Below are positions 55,296-64,000 of a DNA stretch of 64,000 bases, piece after piece. The notes beneath the pieces are model-generated. The model was not told the origin of the DNA. It made no database searches and saw only the letters and a list, made by a program, of their open reading frames with translations. The translations under genes were made by a program, and so were the position numbers. Position 1 is the first letter of the stretch, and every line of letters begins with the position of its first letter. Source of the DNA: Ligula intestinalis (Eukaryota > Platyhelminthes > Cestoda > Diphyllobothriidea > Diphyllobothriidae); NCBI GenBank assembly GCA_036362985.1, contig JAYGXS010000002.1, forward strand, positions 93,960,250 through 94,024,249, in the 5' to 3' direction.

Positions 55296-55299
55296 ACAT

Positions 55300-56090
55300 T
55301 CTTTTGGACAACAAGCTCAACGTATTCAGCAAATTTTTCGAGACTGGTCGCCCAGCTCGTCTCCCGACTAGAGAATGTACAACGAACAATTAAAGTTCCA
55401 AACGTGCAGAAAATGTCAATAGTCATCTTAAGTGAGCGCTGATTGAAAGTTGTTGTTTATGTCAGTCCACATTGCTCGGTTCTCGTCTCTGCCAACTTTC
55501 ATTGAATGCTTGTACATACCATCCAAATCAATATGTCAGTCGATGCATAAATTATCCGAGTACATGGCCTCAATGAAGTCGCATTTTTTTGGAGGGACAA
55601 ACGCCGAAGATGCGCTTTGCGTTCCACGCGAAGATGCCATTTGATGCTCGCAAATGCGTGTGGTGACGGACTTTCTTGTTTGGCCGCAGTATACGATATC
55701 ACAAGCTTCGTATGGGATATTTTAAATGACTTTTTCTTATCGAGATGGTCAACCTTATGCTTAGGGTGTACGACCTGGCTTCGCAAAGAAGTCGTTGGTT
55801 TGTGCGTCACTTTTATTTGGCATTTTCTCAAGTGCTTTTCATGCATCAACCGACATATCGAGTTGGATAATATGTACAAAAACACCATAGAAGGATGGAA
55901 GAGACGAGAGCCAAGCAATATGGACTGACTAAACCACGACTTTTAATCAGCGCTCATTCCAAATGACCATTGATGTATTCTGCACGTTTGGAATTTTAAT
56001 TATTCGTTACTCGTTCGCCCTCGTCTGAACACACGCTGGCGACCAGTCTCGAAAATTTGCTGCATAACTTTATCTTGTTGCCCCAAAGAA
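55300..56090. mobile_element. PLE-E inverted unit with GIY-YIG
   Basis: Left arm on the minus strand (55300 to about 55835): 55800-55870 reads KCQIKVTHKPTTSLRSQVVH, PKHKVDHLDKK; 55650-55720 reads a shifted YKIP-like/YCGQ region; 55500-55590 reads DFIEAMYSDNLCID then HIDLDGMYK. Right arm on the plus strand (about 55836-56090): CINRHIELDNMYKNT then the 3' UTR. Both arms share CCAAACGTGCAGAA, TGAGCGCTGATT and CGAGACTGGTCGCC, and both reach the CAACAAG tail, so here both ends seem complete. Confidence 0.7.
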
Positions 56091-56099
56091 GGTCTTTTC

Positions 56100-56780
56100 T
56101 TCAGACTACAGTTCTTAGGATGCTTGATTTCCGATTTTTAGTGCAAATTGTTTCGACTACGTAATTATGTTTAAACGCATGATTAGTAAATGGATATTTA
56201 CCACTGGGTTATATTTTGGTTAGGAGCACGGTGCGTACAGCTTCAAAAGTAAATAGTGTTTGTGATGGATATGCGCGGATCTCATAAAAAGTCTTTGTTA
56301 TTGTGGCGGATAGTTAACATGGCAGTCTGATTTCCTAGTTTACTGTTCGCTTTTTCAATTGTATGCAATTTCACCGAAAACTGTAGTCAACTCATGGACC
56401 TGCAGACCCTTGACCGATTTCCATTCGTGCACACACGCTAGTTCGGACACATCGCCGACTAACCCCTCTGGTAAGGCAGCACACTAATCTTGTTGTAAAA
56501 GTAGCCAAAAGCGAGATGCTACGCCCAATTACGCCTTGTGTGAGCCCCCGAGGAAGAACATAACAAGAATAGCGCAGAAGCAGAAGTCTATTTCCATACC
56601 TAGTATCGAGTACTTATAGCGAGCAAAGCATACAAGGTAGGACCAATAAAACTGTGCTCTTGAGGAGTAACATTGTGACAGACTATCGGGCTGGGCAGTG
56701 CTAAGCGGCTTGATCGATCTCATTACAGGCACAGTTTATACCGATCGATTCTGCACCGTTGGATGAGTTAGCAGGACAGT
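56100..56780. other. No supported gene
   Basis: Short frames only. Confidence 0.35.
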
Positions 56781-56784
56781 TTGA

Positions 56785-56965
56785 CCCCTTATCTGCGCAT
56801 GTCTCAGACCTGTTTACGATTACCTATGACTAAGGATTCCCGAGGGAATCCGAAACGTCAGGAAAATAAAGTCCTTGTTCCAGTGATCGCATCTTCTTCT
56901 TCAGAACTGCTGCCTGGAACTCGCATATTCTCCTTTATTGGCAGTTTGATAACTGGGCGTTAGGC
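56785..56965 (+). mobile_element. PLE-D 3' end
   Basis: Begins ACCCCTTATCTGCGCATGTC, has the hammerhead-like motif, then CAGTGATCGCATCTTCTTC and the complete tail CTGGAACTCGCATATTCTCC. Best PLE-D copy; non-coding. Confidence 0.65.
56822..56865 (+). ncRNA. Hammerhead-like motif, PLE-D
   Basis: CTAAGGA (one change from CTGANGA), stem II GGATTCCC-GA-GGGAATCC (8 bp, perfect, taking in part of the box), GAAACGTC, AGG. Confidence 0.5.
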
Positions 56966-56969
56966 CTGC

Positions 56970-57695
56970 CCACTCGAGTTTGCTCCACAATCATATAAGA
57001 CCAGCTGTCACCGCTCTCTCTATCAGGCATAACTGAACGCAGTCGGTTATAGTCCGGGCTTGCGCAGTGGCCACCGCTGCTTGAGATAGCAAATGAGTGT
57101 ACGGTGCACAATAAGGCCCCCGTTATGGCGCATTCTGCCTTTTTTTAGTGAATTGGGATTTGGCTTGATGATTTTAGTGATCTAAGCACCACGACTACTT
57201 AGCTGCTACAGAAGTAGAAGCAGCAGCAGTGAATCAGCGCTTCAAACGTATATTCACAGAGAGTGCTCTGTCATACATATATCACAGGGACTTGGCAAGC
57301 AATGCTTAGTCATGTGCTATGCACTTACCAACCACATAGATGCACCCCAGGCCTCAGTCTGCGCTGGCAACTGTTAAGGAGGCCCAACGTAAATGCATGC
57401 AAAGACATGAATACAGGAACGCATACGCCTTCTAGCACGAATTTTTGCAAAGGCGAATTTTAATTGTCTGACGGACTTTTAAGAGTCTTTCAAACTACCA
57501 CGTGTAACAACATGTGGGTAGGAGGTTCGGGAAACAACACGAGCCAGTCTTTCGGTTCTCAGCCTTACAAACTCCACCTAGGGTTAGCCCTGCCCTGCCC
57601 GCACAAGCCAGGCCGCGTTATGTACGTGAGCCCGCATGCAATACTGGAGGCAAGCATACTAAGTAAACGCATTTACGATTATTGAAATACGGGCA
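56970..57695. other. No supported gene
   Basis: Short frames only; no repeat partner found. Confidence 0.35.
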
Positions 57696-57699
57696 TCCC

Positions 57700-58240
57700 A
57701 AGATATTAAACAAAGAAGTTTAAATTTTCGAGACTGGTTCCCTAGCTGGTCTTTGGACCTGAGACAATGTGCAACAAAAAATTAAAATTTAAAACGTGCA
57801 GGAAAAAATCAATGATCATCTGACGTGAGCACCGATTGGCTAATGTGGACTATGTCAGTAGGCCTTATATGCATTTTGTCCTCCCGTCGTGGTTGGTCGC
57901 GCGTGTTGAATTTGGCCTTGAGGTGGCGTCTAAATCAATATGCCTGTTGATGCATGCCTCATCACAGTGCATTGCTTCCAGGAATTCACTGTCTTTTCTA
58001 ATTGAATAAATGCCCACAACCCATGTTTTCTCCCACGCGGATTTGTGGTCGGTTTCCAGTGCGAGCATGACCACGTGAACTAAGTGGTCTCGTCTTCTGA
58101 CCGCTGATTGATGTTGATGATTGCCATTCGAGCTGCATTTCCCAATTTGGCCACAATAAACTGCATCATAAGTAGCGCATGGGATCTTGTAGACAACCCC
58201 TTTCTTCAACGTAGTCAATCCCGTCCTTAGGGTGCAAGCT
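57700..58240 (-). mobile_element. PLE-E GIY-YIG endonuclease, open fragment
   Basis: Minus strand. 57865-58218 is an open frame of 117 codons with the whole GIY-YIG core: KGVVYKIPCATYDAVYCGQI (residues 6-25), the RRRDHLVHV block, LALETDHKSAW, then FLEAMHCDEACINRHIDLD near the end. This is the best-preserved nuclease in the window. It lacks the RT and linker; the 3' UTR continues to about 57715 and contains GGAACCAGTCTCGAAAATT. I see no hammerhead core in the PLE-E tail. Upstream, PLE-C begins at once (58255), so the two lie tail to tail or nested. Confidence 0.8.
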
Positions 58241-58254
58241 GGGATCTTATCGTG

Positions 58255-59200
58255 GTTGCGGGAAGGTGTGTCACGGAGACAGCAATTATATTAGCCTGAG
58301 CCTTCGGCTTTGTACAGGAGGCCATCGTCAGAGAAAAGTAGAGAAAAGCAAGCAGTGGCATGTTTTGCAGTCCAGATACGATAAAAAAGGGATGGGAAGC
58401 ATTCGAGATTGATTGAGTCCATGCTCATGTCCTCTTCCATGTCATCTCGGCGTGCGTCCTTGGCACCATGGCGTGGTAGCGTGCGTGTCTGGACACAAAT
58501 TGGGCCGTGGTCCTTGGTCGCGCGAACGGAGGGCACAATGACAGGGCGGTACAGGGCGGTATATCCACATTCCTGTTGATGGAGTTGGAGTCTGACATCC
58601 AGGCCTCCGGTAGTTCTTGCCTCGTCTTATTACTGGCTCGTGCCGCTATCCGCGTGCCCGTTAAGTCGAATCCATGGCCTTCTTTTAGGGTGTGGGTAGC
58701 CATCTGGGTCAGTGGGTCGTCTTTCCTCACTGCACGTTTGTGCTGCGTTATTCGAGAGCTAAGTCGCCATTCAGTCTGTCTTGTATAATGGCAAGAGCAG
58801 TCGCGACATGGCACTTAATTAAACGGCGCCAGGCTGCTCACCTACCTCTAGTCAGTCTCCTACTTGCATTACCTATGGACGCATGTTAGTCATCGGACGA
58901 GGAGAAATTCCCACGCCCAGCTCTGCCGCGATACGCTCTCCTCCGTTTGTTACCCGTGGTCGCGTATGCAGGTTGCGGCTGACGAAGCTGTTCGGGTATC
59001 CACTCCTTGCCAGTTGGTCCCGAAGAAGATTGTAGTTGTCGCCCTCGTCTCTCAGGTTCACTGCAGTGTTTTTACTCTCTGAAAGAGTGTTCTAACACAA
59101 CTGCGCCATTGGGTTGAGTTATTCGCCTTTCTATACACCGCGGTGCTGAGTTTCCCATTGGGTTTGAACGTGACGAAGACAAGGTGGCTAGTATTATAAT
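58255..59200 (-). mobile_element. PLE-C RT end, GIY-YIG domain and 3' end
   Basis: Minus strand, the most complete PLE-C 3' half. 59130-59200: FKPNGKLSTAVYRKANNST, the end of the RT domain. 58870-59075: linker with YNLLRDQLARSGYPNSFVSR. 58425-58814: GIY-YIG half with CRDCSCHYTRQTEWRLSSRI, MATHTLKEGHGFDLTG, KTRQELPEAWMSDSN and SINRNVDIPP, 129 codons open. The nuclease keeps CxxC-like and YTRQT (YxGQT) blocks. Frame changes separate the three pieces. The hammerhead-like motif is at 58292-58336. Confidence 0.8.
58292..58336 (-). ncRNA. Hammerhead-like motif, PLE-C, core mutated
   Basis: Minus strand: TTTCT, CTGACGA, GGCCTC-CTGTAC-AAAGCC, GAAGGCTC, AGGC. GAAA has become GAAG and stem II keeps 3-4 pairs. 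Confidence 0.55.
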
Positions 59201-59204
59201 CTAC

Positions 59205-60700
59205 GTAATTATTTACAGTACTGACAGCACAGGTAGCAGCTCAAAGCTCAGCGTCTGTGCCTAAAGACACTCGAATACACTGATTTTCACCAAGTTAAAA
59301 ATTAATTGCCATGGAAATTATAGATATAAAATCCTAAGAATAAAATACCTATCAAAAAGCACACAAGCGAGATGGGGGGACACACTGATGAGCCGAAACC
59401 TTCAGGAGTCCCCATTACCCGTTTTCCTTGCACAAGAGAACAAATCACTATAAGCCACTCCCAAGTGTGACCATGCATGCATTTAATTTTCCCAAACCAA
59501 TAAGAGAACTCGGAACTGTGTGAAAAAATCGGAGGAATCCTCTTCACTCGACTGACAAGAAGCCAGCCAACAGCCTGACACACCTAAGTGGTGTTTGGTC
59601 ATCGGGTGTACGCTGACTAGGCTTCTAGAAGAAGATGCATCGGTGCTGAACTTGCCCAATAAACCAGTGATCTGATACATTCAGTGACAGCTGAAATGAT
59701 GAGCAATGAAGTAGGTTACCCTGTCCTAGACGTTCGAACAAAAAAACTTGTTCAGGTGTCCTGTTTACGAGAGGTTGGTACTCGTCTCCGACGCCCATTT
59801 AAAGTGCACACCCGAAAACAAATTTGTTGTCATCCTGTAGTCAGCGGAGCTTTGGTTGATGTCTACCTCAAGGTCAAACAGGAAATGTAATGAAAACTCA
59901 AACCCTTCATAGCTGTACCATGCAGTGGCAGAATATCGGCGAAAAACGTGTCAAGGCTTTTAGCCTATAAAGATGATTTGAAGTAAGCCCTCCAAATTTG
60001 GCAGTATAATATGAAGATAATCATTTTTTAGTTAAGCATGTATGGTTTAAAATGCAAAACTACATGGTTCCCGAAAAGCACCTGTGTTCCGAAATCTAAA
60101 TTATCGTAGGTTGATAATTTGTACCGAAAATATCAATCGATGAGCCAATCACAGGTACGGATTCAATGGTTTTCAGGCTACTCCTAAATGAGTTGTAGAT
60201 CTTCCCACAATGACAACTTATCTGGGATCTAAAAATCAGTAATTAATAGCAGAATAAAGTCCTGAGAGCATAGAACATTTAAAATAGAGGAATCAGTGCT
60301 CTTTCGAGTGACCTGACCTTTCTCCCTCTTGAAGCGGACCGCAGAGTTAATATTCGGAAATTACGGTAACAGGTAAGTAGGGAGCAAAATGTCCTTGAAA
60401 GTTGCCTCGAAATTTTAGAGAAAAGCTGAATCTCATCGGTGAACTCTGCAACCAGCTGCTTTCCTTGGACACACTTAATTCAATATTTAGATCACTTTCC
60501 AGAACGCTAACGTGAAACACCCAGTGTGCCTTTTTCTAAAAGATAAATGCAATTACCTCTTGAAATTTGAGAAGTTGTGTTTATTTTGAAGATTTTTAGG
60601 ACTTCTAAAAACTTACCTAAGAGGTTTGCATAAAATAACTCTGATATGAGGACAATCAGTGGCTCTCAGACCAATGAAATAAATTACAAACGTTTGCACC
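59205..60700. other. No supported gene
   Basis: Short frames only. No repeat partner found. Confidence 0.4.
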
Positions 60701-60839
60701 CCACTATGTGATAATCAATGCAGACTCGGAAATACGCATGAAAGGATTGTTTAGTAGATTTTTAAATGAAGTTGCTGATATTTTTTCCGTTCAGTTACCC
60801 TGGAAAGTGCTGTTTACCATACATATGCCGTGCGAGGCA

Positions 60840-62000
60840 GGCGGTCAACCAAGCTACCCTCAAAAATATGCGAGAAAATGCGAGGTTCAGATAAAAAATT
60901 CCTCATATCATCCCCGGAAGAGGAAGAAGAGAGCTCTAAAGAGAAGAGAGGTGCTTGCTGCAAAGGCCACCGACGCTGCAACGGCACGTTTCTACGGTGT
61001 ACCAAAGGTGCACAAACCAGGAGTGCCCTCATGCCCCATCCTATCCTTACGAGGTACCCCAACTTTTGGGTCGTCAAAGTGGCTGTATCAGTGACTGTGC
61101 CTTCTTACCAAGGATTCGCAGTGGACAGTGAAGTTTGCTTAAGTTTTTGACCCGCATCCAATACCTGGAAGTGGAGGCAGACGAGGTGATGGTGTCGTTT
61201 GACGTGATCTCATTGTTGACATCTATTCCGCCCACTCTGGCTATCGAAACTATTGATGGTCTTCTCCAAGAAAAATAAAACGAAACTTACCAAAAGCTCA
61301 AGCGAGAGCACATCATTGAGCTTCTAGAATTGTGTCTAAAAACGTTTTTTACGTGTCTGGCCTTATTGCCGAAGCTATTTTGCAGAGGCCCGAGCGGCTG
61401 ATCTTCAGCTCGTCCACTCCGAAGTCCTGGGCCAGATACGTTGACGACACTTTCGTTATCAACAAAAGGAGCAATTTGCAGGCTTTCAAGGCACTGCTGA
61501 AATCTATCTTTCCTGACATCCAGTTCACCATGGAAGAGGAGGTCAACAATCAATTACCCCTCCTTGACGTACAAATAACGAAGCTGGAAGACGGCAAGAT
61601 GAGGACAACGGCAACCGCAAGGCAACCAATACCATGCGCATTCTCCACTTCAGAAGCAACCACCCCGTTGGTCACAAACGCAGTTGTGTTAGGACCCTTT
61701 TCCAACGCATTCAGACACACTGCAGCGAACGCTGGAATGGCAGTTTTATTATTCTGTGCTCTCGGCTTCACAAAAAAGACCATTATCAAAGAAGATAAGG
61801 AATAATGAAAGTGTTGGCATATTTTTATACCCTCATTTTCTCTGATGATGGCCCCTTATGTGAAGCTGAAAACTCACAATTATAAAATTTCCGCTCCAAT
61901 ACTCGCGTATGTTCTTCTTTACAAACAGAACTTGGGGCACGTATATGTGTTTCTATTCGTGATAAATACACCTGTTGGTAGAAAATGATTCTTTGAGGGT
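60840..62000 (+). mobile_element. PLE-C reverse transcriptase relic and 3' end
   Basis: Plus strand. 60970-61090: TARFYGVPKVHKPGVPSCPI then LSLRGTPTFGSSKWLYQ (RT fingers). After shifts, 61155-61320: YLEVEADEVMVSFDVISLL, the first catalytic aspartate (SFDVIS), then EHIIELLELCLKTFF. 61350-61600: SGLIAEAILQRPERLIFSS, WARYVDDTFVINKR (intact catalytic YVDD), FTMEEEVNNQLPLLDVQITK. The segment that should carry GTPMGSP between KTFF and SGLIAEA is deleted. 61625-61730 in another frame gives NPVGHKRSC-type linker start; the GIY-YIG domain is missing, and the sequence jumps to the 3' UTR, hammerhead motif (61836-61880) and tail GGGGCACGTATATGTGTTTC. Confidence 0.8.
61836..61880 (+). ncRNA. Hammerhead-like motif, PLE-C
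   Basis: TTTCT, CTGATGA, GGCCCC-TTATGT-GAAGCT, GAAAACTC, ACA. Core boxes intact; stem II reduced to 2-3 pairs. Confidence 0.5.
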
Positions 62001-62004
62001 TCTT

Positions 62005-63220
62005 AATCCCAGTCAAAAGGTCAGGCTCGAAACATTTAAATCGCCCATTTGGTCTTGTCGAAGATCAAGGAGACTAAGATGCTAGGCGCAGGCCTAACGA
62101 CCCCTAAGCATGCCGTCCTGATTACTCTTCCCACTGTGCACTATCGATCGGCAAAGGTCGCGCAAGTGATGAGATCGATCAAGCCGCCGGCCATGAATAT
62201 TTTGCTTTTCTATCACTTTTCTCAGCCCGAAAGCCATTCGGCATATTATCCCTCTCTTGAGGCCACAATCTGATTGGCCCAGTCTGTATGCTTTGCTTGC
62301 TGTAAGTATGCTCTACAATGCCCGCTTAGGTACTTCTACTTTTGCCCTATCTTGTTGTGTTCTTACTTGGGAACTCGCATAAGGCTTACTTGGACGGTGA
62401 TATCTGAGCTTTGAGATAACATTTACAACATAAGGCACCAGCCTATCAACGGTAAAGACTTTGAGTAAAAGGGCTGTGGCAACCACGTTTTTACGAAATC
62501 CAATTTCTCAGTGACGTATATAATGATCAGAAACAAACATGATATACCTAAAAAAATGAATTAAAATTTTGAAACATCTCACATCTGCTATATATGAAAG
62601 GAAGCATTCTCATGGCCAAGCACCGTAACCGAATCTCTTTCTTCCGACTAGGAGTTCTAGTAGCGTTGCTAATTATGACAGTTTCAGCGATTAAGTCACC
62701 TCCGAACATTAAAAATAGAAAATTCATCTTTGTAGGCTTCGTTCGCATAGCTACAGTAGTATGACTATCCACTCTGATTTTTAAAGTCATGATAGGCAGA
62801 CCTTTAAGCGTTATTTCAGGGTCTAGCAAAACCAAACTGAGCTGAACCCTATGGCCCCCTTATCGGTCAAGATTGCAGTTCTATGATGGTAGCGCTGAAT
62901 CTAGAAGGAGTCATTTTACGTTCTGCGTCCAAATTTTAACCGCATTCTAATCACAGAAAGCATTTTTTAATGCAAAGAAAATTAAGCACACGTAGTGAAA
63001 CATTTCAGAGCCTAAAGTAAATCAATTTGACAATGCCTTGAAGGTCTCATCCTAGGTCCATCTCTAATAAACTAGTACACAAAAACATGGATACGTTTTC
63101 AATGTCCTTTGCACGATCCGTCTGTCTAACTGAAACAGAGTTATTACTAAGTAATCAAAAAGTGATGCTTGAAGAACGAAGAATGTCAACAGGCGTTGAT
63201 GAACCTTTACCTGAATCCTA
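62005..63220. other. No supported gene
   Basis: A 95-codon minus frame at 62548-62835 shows no domain. No repeat partner seen. Confidence 0.4.
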
Positions 63221-63224
63221 ACGG

Positions 63225-63330
63225 TACTCGTCTGTCCCGCTCTGCCTCCGGCCTCGGCACCCTTAGGTCTGGATGTGACTGGCTGATGATGACTAAAACG
63301 CCAGAAACGGCCATTCTAGTCTCCCTCGTA
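63225..63330 (+). repeat. SINE S1, body copy
   Basis: GGTCTGGATGTGACTGGCTG, CCAGAAACGGCCATTCTAGT, ending TTTGCCGGCAATAATATC. Same tail type as 33860-33965, and both have CCTGCTCTGCC/CCCGCTCTGCC sequence on their head side. Confidence 0.6.
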
Positions 63331-63659
63331 TTTGCCGGCAATAATATCTGCCTAGCATCAATAGTGTATTCAATAAGGCTTCGAAGAATGTGGTAGATTT
63401 CTACGGTGCACATAAGAGTATTAATATGTATTTATACACGAGGTTTAGCAGGGGATCTTTGTACTTCCGATTCAAGAGTGATGGCCAGAATCTATGTATG
63501 ACTGACCTGACAGGAAACAGGAATAAGAAGGTCTCCTTTTAATACGAATAGTCTTACACCTTATTCCTGGATTAAGATATGTCCACGTGCCTTCACCCCA
63601 CTTCTAAATCCCACCCCAGGCTTAACTTTATCCCTAGTTTCTTTCTAATTACAGTAGAC

Positions 63660-63995
63660 TGCCCAACTATGAAATGTGATGATCAAAATTTGAGGGGAGA
63701 GGGTGGTTTAACACACATTTGAGGTTGTTTATTTTGCTTACTAAATTGATTTGGTGCGCATGATTCGGAAGCGAAGAGTTCAGTTCAGATTGAGGGGTAA
63801 AAGTGGGTCAAATCCAACGTTTATTGAAAGACAGGAACTGTATAACGATATTAAACGTTGCGTACCGAAATGTAAGGTATTTGCGTTCGGAAATGAAGAA
63901 GAAAATAAGGCAAGAAAAGTTTCAAGAATATCTTTTCAGAGAACGGAAAATTTCGTCGTGTCTGCATAAAATTTAGGCAAATGTAACTATGGGAA
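63660..63995 (+). repeat. Repeat R5a, copy 2
   Basis: Partner of 1870-2235. A 72-codon frame (63751-63969) rich in basic residues is open here; its counterpart in copy 1 is broken. It may run past the window edge. Family not recognised. Confidence 0.45.
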
Positions 63996-64000
63996 ATATC

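Noticed and set aside
55617..55918. 103-codon plus frame and 139-codon minus frame
   Set aside because: Both overlay the inverted PLE-E arms; the minus one is partly the GIY-YIG frame with shifts, the plus one is its shadow.
57700..57760. Hammerhead core in the PLE-E tail
   Set aside because: CGAAAATTT is present but no CTGANGA lies at a usable distance, and the other PLE-E copies do not restore one.
4098..61880. CRISPR array from the repeated GAAAGCTCAG motifs
   Set aside because: The motifs are dispersed, on both strands, at PLE 3' ends, with no regular spacing; the genome is eukaryotic.

Overview
This window reads as repeat-dense nuclear DNA from a eukaryote, most likely a flatworm and, within flatworms, most likely a diphyllobothriidean-type tapeworm. 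That placement is inference. It rests on AT-biased DNA with no operons and very little open coding sequence, one broken LicD-family gene of a kind expanded in tapeworms, and many decayed Penelope-like elements (PLEs) whose GIY-YIG endonuclease peptides resemble those of helminth PLEs. Nothing looks bacterial or viral.

Layout. 0-3.7 kb: foldback repeat (R4) and older repeats (R5). 3.9-5.6 kb: an R4 copy split by two head-to-tail PLE-B 3' ends, the first of which carries a PLE-A insertion with a 68-bp perfect palindrome. 5.9-6.9 kb: LicD-like exons with an in-frame stop. 7.8-9.8 kb: second R4 copy and an inverted PLE-B pair. 10.4-14.8 kb: SINE-like S1 copies and a 2.2-kb long inverted repeat. 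16-20.9 kb: a possible LTR (R2), an inverted PLE-C unit, repeat R1, a purine-rich microsatellite and an inverted PLE-D unit. 22.5-28.3 kb: PLE-F, PLE-E (with RT remnants) and tRNA-like SINEs. 28.9-35.4 kb: R1, PLE-B, S1, a possible unknown exon, PLE-A, a Tc1/mariner relic and PLE-D. 37.7-41.5 kb: repeat complex R3. 43.6-44.6 kb: an inverted PLE-A pair inserted into the terminal motif of a PLE-F copy. 47.4-59.2 kb: PLE-C, F, B, E, D, E and C fragments. 60.7-62 kb: a PLE-C reverse-transcriptase relic. 63.2-64 kb: S1 and R5.

Two threads tie the window together. First, the 3' ends of the PLE families carry hammerhead-ribozyme-like cores: CTGANGA, a stem II hairpin whose sequence differs between families yet still pairs, then GAAA followed by a palindromic ACGT or AGCT in place of stem III. 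Second, at least six insertions are back-to-back inverted units with both 3' ends facing outward, usually one complete and one truncated. Several are flanked by 10-15 bp target-site duplications, so each inverted unit seems to have entered in one event. No gene here looks intact. The organism assignment, element boundaries and family names (A-F, R1-R6, S1-S2) are mine and come from reading the sequence only.
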